From: Diplosphaera chodatii
Lineage: Eukaryota; Chlorophyta; Trebouxiophyceae; Prasiolales; Stichococcaceae
Reading direction: 5' to 3'
Length of the DNA: 64,000 nt
NCBI GenBank assembly: GCA_032358165.1
Contig: JAALGY010000020.1
Span: 2,046,001 to 2,110,000, forward strand
Shown here: in pieces, positions 1 to 12,311 of the stretch
How positions within the stretch are numbered: position 1 is the first letter of the stretch
Layout of the letters: every line of letters starts with the position of its first letter
Translations under genes and position numbers: made by a program
The notes under the pieces: generated by a model
The model's input: the letters and a program-made list of their open reading frames with translations, nothing else
Told to the model about the DNA's origin: nothing
Database searches by the model: none

Positions 1-646
1 ATCCAGCATATATATGTCAATGCGACAACATCAAGTGCAGACGTCACAATATCAATAACAGCTAGTGGCCACAGGACCTACCAAGCTACCTTCAAGTACC
101 TCAAGCAAAGTCGCGTCAATAATATGTACTTCACAAGTTCTGACCGTGCGGGCGGTGCTGAGGTGCAGTGCATGCTCCCAAGAAACCAGATCATAACAAA
201 AACTGTCCATGTGCTGAGTGCTCTGGAACTCAATTCGGAAGTTGCTAAAATGTGTGTGTAGATGGTGGCCGTGTTGCCGGATGTTGGCAGCATGCTTGAA
301 CTTATTTGGACAGTGTCAGCATCTGCTGATAGTACGAGTAGTTGTGCTGTTGGCTCTCAAGGCTTCGTCGCTCTGCCTGCTCGGTGTCTCATCCAGCCTT
401 TTTGATGGTCGCTACTGCAGCTCGCTTGGTGGGCTTCTTTGTGACCGACTTCGGTGCATACTTGGCACCAGTCGCGGCTGCGCTGCGCTGTGCCAGCGAC
501 GTGGGGCAAGCTGTGAAGGCGCTGTTGTTGCACCTGAGGAGCAGCCACCAAAGGGTGTCCACCATTATGGTGCTCAAAATATATGCGTGCCACTGCTGCT
601 GTCGCAGCTATGTGCCTTGTCCACAAGATAGCAGGTCAAGGTGGGA
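1..646. other. Flank downstream of mannanase copy 1, no gene recognised
   Basis: This stretch lies 3' of the minus-strand mannanase gene, whose stop codon is at 647-649. Reading frames of up to about 137 codons exist on both strands. None gives a protein I recognise, and they overlap one another as chance frames do in GC-rich DNA. It may hold the 3' UTR of the mannanase gene. Confidence 0.4.
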
Positions 647-3600
647 TCACATGCATGGCTGAAACAAGCTGAACAAGAAGCACATGGCGCTGAGGAGAGC
701 TGCGACGACAATCGTGCGTCGAACTGCGCACCCGCAGCTGCAGGTCGCCACGCAGTAGCCGCGGGGAGCATAGGAGTTTCCGGTTTGCATCCACGACTCG
801 CAGCACTTTCCAAAAGCTTTCTGCATCACAAACGAGCTGCCATGAGCCCGGGTTGCTTCTGCTGGCTGAGCTGCCGGGAACGCAACACATGCAGCAGACA
901 GCATGCACGCTGCGTCGTGCAGGTTGCTCAGCGGGTGCGAAGCAATGATGTGAAACGATCGCAGGTTCGGATGGTAGGTCCAATGCGTCATGCCAGGGAA
1001 TCCAGTCTTGGTCATTGCAATGGCGTCACCACCACAGTGCTCTGACCTGCTCCTTGCATGTGTACCGCCCACCGGCTGAATACTCCGTGCACGCATTGGC
1101 GCAGTTGTAAGGGAATGGACTCGCTGCCCCCCGGGCCTGTATAACAAGAACAACAGTACTTAGTGCTATTTGGCGACACACCGTGGTACAGTTTCTGTCA
1201 ATGGGTGCATGGGTGTAGCGAGCCTCCACAGGATTATGCGATGAATGCGGGCGTGTCACGCTGCCTCCTGTTGCAGGCGCACCCGACCAGAGTTAAGCCA
1301 TGCAAACTGCTGGATCATGGCTGGCCCGCCAGCCTGCCTGCAGCAGCAGGCCATGCGCAGGTCAGCAGACCTTCGTCTTCTCGTGCTTGGGCTGCATCAG
1401 GCGTTGGACCCCAAACAATGCCAAAGCATACTGGTAGTTGAAGTCGTAGTAGCTGTCGTCGCCGAATGTGGCATGGACCTCCCACACCAGGGCGCCGGGA
1501 TAGCCGTACGCATTTGCTGCTGACAGCATGCTGCAGTGCAGCATGTATGGCAGTCGATTTGCAAGCACACCAAACCGTGTTGTGGCCCACGCACAGTCAT
1601 ACAAGGATACAACTTCATGGCCAGCATAGGAAGTGCAACTGAAAGTGCCCCGCAGGCAGCTGGCTCGCAATGCAATGTCGTCTGAGGGGCAATCCTGCAA
1701 TATGCGCAATGCCTGCTGGCTTTGCTGCCTTTGCAACCGACAGGCGTCATCAGCCCCAGGAGGCGACACGGCTTTGGCCCCCGGGGCTGAACTGCCTCAT
1801 GCAGCATGCGGCAAGTGCTCACCTGGCGATGACTGTGTTGCGGCCTGTGGACGGCGGGTTGAGGTAGTCCCGCTGGGTGCCAAACTCCTCAAATAATAGC
1901 GGTTTGCCGGCGGAGCGCGCCAGGCGCATTCTGTCACCTGCATGGCATATGGAGCCCACCATGCGGCGTGCTCTTGTGTGTGCAGGATAACACATATATA
2001 CTTGCCCATGTGCGGCAGAGGTGCCGCTAAATGGGCCCCGTGCAGCACGTGTGTGCACGGACCACCAAACCGCAACACTCCATGCATGAAAGGATCGAAC
2101 ATGCACGTGGCATCCATTTTGGGCTCTGGATGGGCACAGTGCCCGTGCATTAGCGAGGACATTGCGCATCGCGCACCCAGCATGAAGTCGTTGACGAAGG
2201 CGTAGCTGGTGTTTGACATTCCGAAGCTCTTGGGGTAGACGTGGACAGTGACAAAGTCGAGCGTCTTGATGTATAGGTTCCTGTTGAAGTCTTCACCTGT
2301 GAGACATGCAACATGCTAGAGTTGACAGAGTACCGACGTCGGCCCCCAGGCAGACATCGTCAACCCGAGCAGCAGGAGCAGAACATCGCGATAGGCACCT
2401 TTCAACCCCGTGTTAGCCCTGCCAAACATCAGGCAGAAGCAGTATGAGCAGGGGCACATCATATCGTTGAATGTTTGGCAGGGGCACAACGTCGTGTGCG
2501 CAACCCTGGACAATGAACATGGATCAGCATGCTGGTGCTGGCGGATCCTTACCAGTTCAGAAAAGGATATGACACACTTGCATATGGATCGTAGGTCCTG
2601 CATGCATACATCGATCGTACGTGGTGCTGTGTATTCAGCGGCGGAAGCAGCACAGCCTGTGTCTGCAATGGCAATGTGGATGCACATTGACACTGTAAAG
2701 GCTACATATATATACGATGGTGTGCCCGAGCACTGACTGTTCGGACAACAAGGGCGAAGGCGTCACCCTTTCATCCTGAAACCTTCATTGCCATTCGTCA
2801 CCATTGGCAAAACACGCAGGTCATACTTCAGGAAGGATGACATTTCAACCTGCGCAAGACGCCACCAGCATGTGTCAAAGCCAGACCTACTTCTGCACTC
2901 GGCTCTGGACCGCCACTGTTGTGTGGCAGGAACTGCCAAACTCACCAACCAGTTGAAAAGCAAAGTTCCTGGATACATGTTCTTCGAGTATTCGTAGTTG
3001 TCAACCGTGCTGCAACAAAGTGAATGGCAGTGATTCCAGCAACTTCGGCCAGCACACACGCACGCAAACACCTGACACGGTCAACACGCACAGTCTGCGC
3101 AGCTGTCTGAACGATGAGCAGCTTGTTGGACCAGGGGAAGGGGTCTGCAAGATCACTCACTGGCACTCGTTGCAGAGCTCGAAAGCGAAGATGGTGGGGT
3201 CGTTCCTGTAGATCCTGCCATTCTTGGTGTTTTTACGGTTGGCAAGCGTCTTGACCTGCAATGCAGCCGAGCGCCACCCTTGAGAAGGCGGAGCGACCCA
3301 CCGCAGGCATACATTCGTGTCGTGGGAGATGAAGCAGGAGCAAATATGAAACGTGCTAACGAGAGCAGGGGCATGGGCAAGCATTTGCAGGGCGCACCCA
3401 GTGCTTGTATGCAGCGCGCGGCTGGTTGGCGCTGTAGAAAAGCTCCTTTGGCACCCCCTTCTTGAGGGTTTTGTCCACCCACCTGCAGACTTAAAGGACA
3501 TGTCGAAACTGTGTACATGCTTGGTCTGTCACTGTGGGCGGCGTCAGCTGCTAACTCCCGCTGATGGTCTGGCCCTTCGGAAGCATGGGGTTGAAGGTGT

Positions 3601-5264
3601 TTTGCTCAGGTCGAAGGACCACTTGCCATTGGATGCCTCCCAAATTTGTCAGGTGGTTCGTCAGCGCGATGATCACCCGGATGCCCACCTGTGATGAAAA
3701 CTGGCGCACGGTCAGCTGATGCTGCACCAGCCACCGTGCACGCCCTTTGAGGTAAGCTGCGACAACTGAGCAACCATGCAACCGGCAGGAACTGATACTC
3801 TGTGAGCAGCCGTTCTGCTGACTGGTCACCTGGGCGCATGCCGACATGAAGAAGTCGTAGTGGCGCAATGCAACCTCGTTGAACTGGTAGGGCGCCGACT
3901 GGATTGGCAGCCGCCCGGGGCCACCCGTCAGCTCCCACGACCCCGAGCAGCTGAAGCCGAAGATTCGGATGACCTGCGTTCCAGGGCACATCAGCCTTTC
4001 AAGAAGCACTGCACCTATCTTGATGGCCGAAGATGCGGCCACAGTATGTCCACGAGTGCTTCTCGAATGTGTTTTGTTGCTGTGTGCACCAGCTCATTCA
4101 TCAATGGGCCACCATCACACGACATCAGGCACATGCGCTCCCTGGACAATCGCAGTCGTCGCGGTGTACGGGACAGAGCCACAGACTGGTGCCCGCCTTG
4201 TCATTAAACTGTAGTCTGCATGACACTTGGAGTGGCACGTGGCTCACCCGCACACCCTTCTGCCAGTGGACCTTGAGCTCGTTCATTATGAAGGCCTCGG
4301 TGAAGCGGCCATAGAGAATCGCATCATACCTGCAACATATCATGTGCCACATCATGTATGACGGTCTGTCGCTGCTGCAGGTGCAATGTGAGTGAACCAT
4401 GCAGCTACAGTTGCAACAACTTGGCAAGCGGCGGACAGTAAACTGACAGCTGTGCCTTTCAACACGGGCATCCCGTGAAAAAGAGTCGAGTGCCGCACCA
4501 GTTGGTGCCGCCTGGGTAGAAGGTCTTATTGTCCAGCGTGAACCCTAGACCCTTTGTGCGCACAAAGGGCGAGTCGGCGGCGATGGGTCGGTAGGGGACG
4601 AACGCCGACCGGCTGCTGGCGGCCTCCGGCGGCGCTGCAAAGAAAGCAGTGCACGGATTTTAGGTGGTCTGGACGACTTCACGGACTGGGTAGGGGACAC
4701 GCCCTGGTAAGAGCTGCTCCTGCTGTCTGACACTCCTCGAAGCACCACAGGCGCTACCTTGCTGCAGCGGCGCAGGCTGCTGGCTGCCTGCATACTTCTC
4801 CTGGGCGTCATCCGGCGGCGGCGCCACTGCGGTCTGCGGGCGCCGCCAGCAAAGTTCTGATTGGTCATGTTGCCAGCCTATACACATGTTCGCTTAGCAG
4901 GACGCCCATGCTGCACATGAACCGTGAGCAGCACAGGCCTCCGCTCCACAGCCTGCTGCAGTTGTGTTGGCAGGCGCGGTGCGGCGCAGCACGATTGACC
5001 CGACAGCACACCCACCTGCGCCAGGGCGGGTTCATCCAAAATGACGGCGCGGTTGATGGGCAGGCCCAGCGCCTCCGCCTGCGCCAGGCCTCCAGATGTG
5101 GCCGATCGCGCGTTGGCAGCAGCGGCAGCAGATCCCGATGCCAGGGCAACACGCTGCACGTCTGCAAACGTGAGCGCCGGCTCCGACGGCACTGCCGCGG
5201 CGACCGCTACCAGCAGCACCAGAGACGCGCAGCGGAGGGCCAGATACGCTGCTGCGACCCCCAT
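647..5264 (-). CDS. GH5 mannanase-like protein with cysteine-rich module, copy 1
   Basis: Likely a secreted endo-beta-1,4-mannanase of glycoside hydrolase family 5 (plant-like subfamily), cutting mannan. I resolve 18 exons with consistent phases: 5016-5264, 4758-4833, 4499-4634, 4248-4329, 3830-3973, 3627-3688, 3398-3482, 3161-3255, 2946-3009, 2767-2849, 2553-2597, 2399-2418, 2177-2296, 1823-1937, about 1410-1530, 1283-1333, 1047-1136 and 647-820; about 603 residues. Order: signal peptide from the ATG at 5264; a short Pro/Gln linker; the GH5 barrel. Barrel motifs are FVRTKG, NDPTIFAFELCNEC (acid/base Glu at 3166-3168) and KPLLFEEFG (nucleophile Glu at 1885-1887). A module with regularly spaced cysteines (YTCKEQ, FGKCCESWM, RGYC) follows, then a hydrophobic C-terminus. 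Plants usually have NEP where this has NEC. The exon end near 1410 is least certain; substrate is inferred from family only. Confidence 0.86.
2399..2418 (-). other. 20-nt microexon of mannanase copy 1
   Basis: This tiny exon supplies the codons for A-N-T-G-L-K of the conserved W-ANTGLKG-EDFN stretch. It is flanked by an AG acceptor at 2419-2420 and a GT donor at 2397-2398. Copy 2 encodes the same residues inside a single 140-nt exon (8312-8451). Skipping it would shift the frame, since 20 is not a multiple of three. Confidence 0.75.
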
Positions 5265-6796
5265 TGGCAGAAGCGCACGGTGCTGCACCTGCTGCACCTG
5301 CGTTGCAACACTTCAGGATGTCATTGCGCCGAGTGAACGCATCACGACACGCGTTTGCCATTGAAACGGCTTTGATGAGCAACCAACGTGATCTGGAAGA
5401 GCAGCGGGCCGTGACGCACGATGCCAACGGCTTTGCACCCCTGGGGAGCATAACACTGGTGACAGGCTGTGCAAGCCAAGGCAGCGAGCTGCACGCACTC
5501 AGACGCACTCCAACGCACCAGTCGTCCACTATAGGTGAAAGACCGGCGCGGGCAAGTGGGCGGGCAAGCGCCCTAGGCGCCCGTGAAGCCGACTATTTCG
5601 TGGGCAACCGCGCGCGGGGTGCGACGGCGGTGCTGGGACGGCGATCGACGCTGGCAACGACTACGCGATTCGATTAGCTGACCTCAAGCACCTGAAGCAA
5701 CTCCGCGCAATGTTCGACAGACAGCCGGAGCGCAAGTTGCCGCCTGTACGTGGTTTCACCCTGCCCCAGACTGTGTACCACAGCCCAGCAGCATAAACCA
5801 TGCGTGCGGGGCCCTACCGGTCGTAGTCTGACTGCGCGGCGTCCAATCAACAAACTGCTAGCTTCTGTGAGCAGTGCCTATGGTGAACAGCCTGCGAGTA
5901 CAAAATTGGACGCCGCAACCATGCATCACATGATGGCACTTGTCGTCAACGAACAGTCATCTTCGAACGGGCTGCTGGGTCATTGCGATTGATCAGAGAT
6001 TCAGGCCCGATGTGCGTGCAGCTTCAGGATCAACGTACTTGCTTGGGATGCGGTCGGGGTGGCGCTGCACCGAGGTGAAATGGCACGCGGTGGGAGGGTA
6101 CGACGCTGGGTGTCAGACACAGGTTCAAATCGTCAGCTGGCATCAGGTGGTTACACGCACCAGGGGAAGCACCTATGGAGATGTTTACATAGAAGGGGTC
6201 TCAGAGAATTTCTTGGACTACCCCTTGCCACAGCAGTGTGCCAAGCATTATCAACAGCAGTTTGCCAAGCATCCCCACCTCGACCAACAACGAATGTCAA
6301 TTGGACCAGAACAAGGGGTGGACAAAAGGAAACTGCACTACGCCCAGCAGCGCATCTGACCAGGCAACATGGAGCTCTATCCAACTGAAGCGGTACGTCG
6401 GTTGTTCTGCTATGCTATATGTATATGCTAGTCATGCTAGTCAGTGCACACGTGTGGTCACGAGATGCGTGTTTATCCAGTCGCTGTCTCGGCTGCTCAA
6501 CATCTCCCTGACTGCTTGGTCTGACATCTCACCCCACCCCACCCGCCGCACCTCGCCACCTTTTGCGCTGCACTTGCCGCAGTCAGCTGGGCCCCACACA
6601 GAGGCCAACCGGCTACATGCTGCGGAGCTGCGCACATCAATATTCTTTTAGGCTATGTGCTAAACCTCCTGATGGGCTCTCCCCCAGAGCGCCATGCGCG
6701 CAGCTACCCAGCCGTTGTCTTTGGCTGCGCCGCGGCGGTTGGGCACACCTGAGCCGGGCTGCCGTTGCACCTGGGAACACAAGTTCCGGCGCAGCG
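5265..6796. other. Spacer between the two mannanase genes
   Basis: About 1.5 kb separate the start codon of copy 1 from the stop codon of copy 2. It should contain the copy 1 promoter and the copy 2 3' UTR. I found no exon resembling either gene and no other recognisable protein. Open frames here (for example plus-strand 5264-5677 and 5940-6359) look like chance. Confidence 0.45.
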
Positions 6797-9700
6797 TCAG
6801 GGTGTCGGTGACCCTTGCCACACAGGCACGGCAACGACTAGATGATCTGGTGGGGTTGACGCTGTGCGACAGCACCGCAACAGCACACACACAGCGGGCC
6901 CCTGCGGCACCCGCGAGGCTGTGGCAGTTACAGGGGGTGGAGAGTCTCGGCGGCCGCACCCGCAGTCGCATGTCAGCGTGCAGTAGCCGCGCGTCGCTGT
7001 GTCGCTGCCGGTCCGCATCCACGACTCGCAGCACTTGCCGAAACCTTTCTGTGCACAGGACACACACAAAAGCGCTCGGGATAAGCTGTGTTGCTGCCAA
7101 GTCTGCCCTTGCTGTTCACAGGCAGCAGCACAACCGCCAAGGTCGTGCCAGAGGACACTTCTGCTGCTGAGACGCCGCCGCTGCCGTGGTGTGCGCGTGA
7201 TGGATGGAAGTCAGGCTTGCCTGCTGGGCACAGGTGAAGCCACCCCCCGGCTGGTAGTTGGTGCAGCCCTTGACACAGTCGTACGCCCATGGTGACTTGG
7301 CCCCCGCAGCCTGCGACCAGCATGACAGCATGTCCCATTTGCAGAGATCTCCTCCGGCATCCAATGCGACATTGCTGTGTGTCACTCTTGGCATCATGCT
7401 AGCCCGTTTGGCCACAACAGCTGCTGGCACACGACTGCAGAAGGTTCCTGCAGATTCAGGAGCAGGAGGGAGGTGCACCCTGCCGGAGTTCAGCCAGGCG
7501 GCCTGCTTGATCATGGTCGGACCCCCAGCCTGCCTGTAGTCAGCAAACAGCTCAGCTCCTTCTGCAGGCCAGGGCTGTTGCGGTCTTGCGAAGGAGAGGC
7601 AGGTCAAGAGGCAAAACTGAGGCCAGTTTGAAAGCGGCGCACATGAAGTTGAAGTCGTAACTGCAGGGAAAACATCACAGAAGTATCAGTCACGGCGCCA
7701 CACTCCTACTGATCACGATTCATCAGTCTGCAGTTACGTGTCATGGCTGCAAAACAAGGCTGCAAGGGTGCAGCTGCGCTTCGCAGCTGTACTACAAGAA
7801 GAGACAGATGCACTAAGGGGCTCAGGCACTCACTAGTCGTCGTCGCCAAAGGTGGGGTGGCACTGCCACACCAGGGCGCCAGCCAAGCCATAGGCGTTGG
7901 CTGCCGACAGGACGCTGCACGGCAGAAAGCCAGAATGGTACGGCAAGGATCACCAGCCTTACAGCACCACTGCTCATTTTACCTCAACTTTCAGGGAATG
8001 GGGTTTCTGATACGTACCAGTTCACAAAATTCACATACAGTATAGGATCTGGGGACCAGCTGCTCACCTGGACATCACTGTGTCACGGCCGGAGGCAGGC
8101 GGCCAGATGTAGTTGCGCTGCGCGCCAAACTCCTCCAGCAGCAGCGGCTTGTTGGCCGAGCGCGCCAGCCGCATCCTGTCCCCTGCAGTCAGGCGGCCAT
8201 GCGTCAGAATGAGCAGCATGCGAGATGAGCTTGCTTGACTGCGATACAACCACTGCACCATCGCATGACTCAATGAGCAGGCGGCCTTCACATCGTGGGG
8301 AGCTTGCTCACCGACGTAGAACTCGTTGACGTTCTGGTAACTGGTGTTGGACAGCCCGAAGCTCTGCGGGTACACGTGGATGGTGGCAAAGTCCAGGGTC
8401 TTAATGTACAGGTTCCTGTTGAAGTCCTCTCCCTTGAGTCCCGTGTTGGCCCTGCATGAGCACGTGCACCGGACATCATGCAATCAGCAATGGAAGGGGG
8501 TCCCTGTCTGCACCAGGCCACAGCTTTAAGGCATAGGCATAAGGGCGCATGTTCGACTGGTCAGCATCTGGAGAGGCGCGGGGCACATGTGCGCAGGGGA
8601 CACACTCACCAGTTCAGGAATGGCCAGGAGGCGCTGGCGTGTGGGTCATACGTACCCTTCACCCTGCGCAACGGCGGCATTTTTAGCAAGCTGGCCTTGT
8701 AGGTGGTGGGCAAGCTCAGTACAAACCCAGCCCATACGCCCGCTGTGAAGGCAGAACAACTGCTTCACTACAGCAATCACCGGTAGCCTTCGTTACCATT
8801 GGACACAAGCGTCTTGACCTTGAGGTCGTTCTTCAGGTAGGACGACATCTCCACCTGATACGGCCACACCAGCGGCATGTAAGAGGTAGCAGTGCAGTTG
8901 AGTGCTCGTGCTGGCCATAGCCCCTGCATCACAGGCGATTGCTGGCCGCACTGCCATGCTCGGAGACTCAAGACCGTCATGTGCTCACCAGCCAGTTATA
9001 CAGCAGTTGTCCAGGGTACAGGTTTCTGTCGTGCTCCCAGTTGTCAACAGTGCTGCAGCAGCACACAGCAGCATGAGCGCAAATGCAGACAGCTGGAAAC
9101 ATGCAGCAGGAGTGTCAAGGAAGCAAGTGCGCACGTTAGCCATGGTGCACCAGGTGAAACACGCCATACTCACTGGCATTCGTTGCACAGTTCCAGGGAG
9201 AGGATGGTGGGGTCGTTCTTGTAGATGCGTCCATTGATGGTGTTCTTACGGTTGGCGATCTTCGCCAGCTGCAGAGCATGGTGATGCTCAGGTGATTGGC
9301 AAGCCATCAAGCCACTCTGCAAGCACTTGATAGGTAGGGCAAGATGGCACCATGCACAGGCACCTTGCCGCTGTGAGACGTTCACGGCAGCAGACAGCAC
9401 AGACGCTGCAGTTCGCCCACCCAGTGCTTGTATGCTGCTCGTGGCTGGCTGGCGGTGTAGAACAGTGCCTTTGGCTGCCCAGGCTTGATGGTCGTGTCAA
9501 CATACCTGCAGCGGTGTGGGGACACATCAGAATAAACTTATGCGCTGTTGTGCATGTCATCGAGTCACAGGGGCCATCACCTGTTGAGAGTGTGACTCAC
9601 AACCTATGCATGGGAGGCGCAATGTGGCAGGGGGCTCCCAAGTAGGCGGAGACACCTACCACTGCTGGCCGCCGTTCTGCACCTCGTGATTTGTCAGTGC

Positions 9701-11426
9701 AATGATCACGCGGATGCCAACCTGCGGGACAGTGGAGACATTCAGCATCCTACCGCTCGCGCTGCTCACCACCGGCAGCTCAGGCGTGCAGGGTCTGAGC
9801 CCGGGGCCTGTGACCTGAAGTTTGCAAGCAATGCACTCGCACTCGTGCCACACATACTATGTCACGCTGACACCGACGTACGTGTGCAGAGGCGGGCCGG
9901 CCCATGTACAGCGACACCAGCGGCACAGCTGTATGTGCTGCTGATCTGTTGGGTAGCCAGTGGCAGTGAGGCGACGCACCTTGGCGCAGGCGTCCATGAA
10001 GTAGTCGAAGTGCTTCAGGGCCACCTCGTTGAACACCATGGGCGCCTGCTGGATGGGCAGCCGCCCGGCGCAGCACTTCACCTCATCCGCGCCGGCCGTA
10101 CTGAAGCCGAAGATCCTGATGACCTGTGCACACAGTCAGCAGCAGGGTGCAGCCCTGAGAATCTACAGGGCGGACCAGAACAGGGCTGGGCCGTCTGTAA
10201 GCAGTGGGGATGAGCACGTTCCCCGGTCAGCCACTCTTGCACCAGATGCCATGCCCATGTGTGACACATTCTAGATGGCGATGTCCATTTCATAGGGCCC
10301 TACCCGGGTGCCCTGCTGCCAGTGCGCCTGCAGCTCTGATGTGAGAAATGCTGGCGTGTACCTCCCATATATGATGGCATCATACCTGCGCAGATATAGC
10401 TCACAGATCAGGGCGTGGGCCACCATCAAGGGAAATGCTATGCAAGCTTATTCTCCTGGTTGCACGACGAGAACTGCTTTCATGCGGTCTGCAAAACTTG
10501 CGCCTTGCATGTTTCACTGCGCGTCCGTCTCGCCGCACCAGTTCGTGCCGATAGGAAAGAAGGTTTTGCTGGCGATCGTGAAGCGTGTGCCCTGCGCCCA
10601 CGCCAACGCCCACCATGAGCGGTTCATCACTCTCCAAACCGTGCCTGCTTGCCACAATGAACAGCCTGCCACACTTCGCTCAACCTCTAGCTAATGGGAC
10701 ACACCTGTGCTCGCACGAATGCTGCGTTTGCGGCAATGGGCGCCAATGGCACTGCTGCCAGGCGGCTGTTGGCTGCAGGGCCGCCTGCAGGGAGACAAGG
10801 GTAGAGCAACCGTCAATTGACCCCGACAGCTGTCAGATATGGCATGCTGTGGTCTACGTGTAGCAGCCTTGAGCCACTCAGCATTCAGCCCGTCCGGCGT
10901 GGCGGTCATGTGGATCACACTGCTCACCTTGCTGTCGCGGCTGCTTCTGAGTGCCTGACTTGAAGCGATCGGCGGCAGCATCGGATGGCGGAGCACTGAC
11001 AGACGTCTGCATGCAGCCCACCCCTTGTCAAGTGCATGGCTCAGCAGCTAACACGCATCATTATGCCGTGCCAAAGGTCAGTTGCTAGCTAGTGAGTCAA
11101 TGGCAAGGTGAGCCGCCACAGCAGCGGGACCGGCAGGCACCCATGCGGTGCAAGGCGGCCTCGGCAGCTGGGCAGCACTCCACCTTGGCCAGGGTGGGGT
11201 CCTTCTGCAGGACGCCGTAGTCCACTGGGATGCCGAGCGTGACAGCCTGCTGCAGGCCGCTGCTCCCTGCGCCGAAGCGGGAGCCAGCGCCGGCGCCGGG
11301 GGCTGATGCGAGTGCGATGCGGCGCACGTCAGCTGCTGTCAAAACTGGCTGGGCCGCCTGCGCCAGAGAAGCAGGGAGCAGCAGTGCTGCCACGGCCCAC
11401 AGCAGTGCCGCAGCGGGTGCGTGCAT
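6797..11426 (-). CDS. GH5 mannanase-like protein with cysteine-rich module, copy 2
   Basis: Tandem paralogue of the gene at 647-5264, same strand and domain order. Nineteen exons fit: 11184-11426, 10928-11006, 10705-10784, 10539-10591, 10304-10385, 9980-10123, 9660-9721, 9421-9505, 9174-9268, 8989-9052, 8781-8854, 8610-8663, 8312-8451, 8068-8182, 7834-7914, 7618-7660, 7479-7529, 7221-7310 and 6797-7048; about 628 residues. The ATG at 11426 begins a clear signal peptide; an upstream in-frame extension is not needed. GH5 motifs: NDPTILSLELCNEC (acid/base Glu at 9179-9181) and KPLLLEEFG (nucleophile Glu at 8130-8132). The barrel is followed by the same cysteine-rich module (FTCAQQ, FGKCCESWM, RGYC). 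The tail differs from copy 1: Pro/Val-rich with no clear hydrophobic anchor, so this copy may be freely secreted. The donor after 7221 is GC, not GT. Confidence 0.86.
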
Positions 11427-12311
11427 GCTGCTGTGCGTCGAGCGCGTGCCTGCGTGCAAGGATGTACCAGATTGGCGGAGATCCACATGCGGACGACAGC
11501 GTGGTCCATTCACCGCTGCAAATCGATCGCGGATGCAGATAGTCGCAGAGGCTGCAGGCGTGCTCCAAGAAATCGGTGTATGCAAGGCCTGCAGCCGTCC
11601 GGGGCCACCGACACAGGCATGGGATCAGCACAGTGCACACAGCGCATTCTCAGCCTGGCACTCACCAATCCGCAAGGGACGGACTGCAGCAGCAGATGCT
11701 GCTCTAGTACAGTGACTGCCTGCGGTCAGCGGCGCGCCTTTGGTGAGATGTGAAGTCTGCACAACGTGAAGTGAGCGCGTGAAGAAGTGTAGTGCTGCCC
11801 GAACCCAGCTAGGTAGCTGGCGAGGATGGAGACGGCGTACACCCCGTGCGTTGAAGGACAGTCCGACGCTCAGGAATTCTAATACGGCAGAACGGGAACC
11901 GGGATCGCCTGGCGGTCAGTGGCGGGAGTTTTGGGAAACTTTGCCCTCTATCTTGGTCGACCCCTGGCAGTCGGACTACTGGGGCCCTGCCTGTAACAGC
12001 ATCACCCAACCGCCACAACCGTTCCTCACATCACATCACGCAGGCACTTTGCATCCTTTACAGGTGGCCAGTCAGGTTGCATGAAGCAGCTCGTTGACAG
12101 AGGCCCCCACAGCGTGACCTTCTCGAACAACGTCATTTCGCGCACTACGTTCCAGCCTGACGATGGCATTCTGCAGCCCTTGTCAGCTCTGGCATGCTGT
12201 GATACAGAGCACTGCTGATTGGCGCTGAGCTACCAGCGTCATCCCTGCTATTTGGTCAATGGGATGGTCGAGGGGTTCCAGCAGCCGCACGCCCCGGGAG
12301 CCTCACGCCTA
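11427..12311. other. Spacer upstream of mannanase copy 2
   Basis: This region holds the presumed promoter and 5' UTR of mannanase copy 2 and the 3' flank of F-box gene A. I see no recognisable exon. A plus-strand frame at 11779-12084 has no family signature and is probably chance. Confidence 0.4.

Noticed and set aside
2692..2720. TATATATATAC run as a promoter TATA box
   Set aside because: It lies inside an intron of mannanase copy 1, between well-supported exons, so a promoter role is unlikely.
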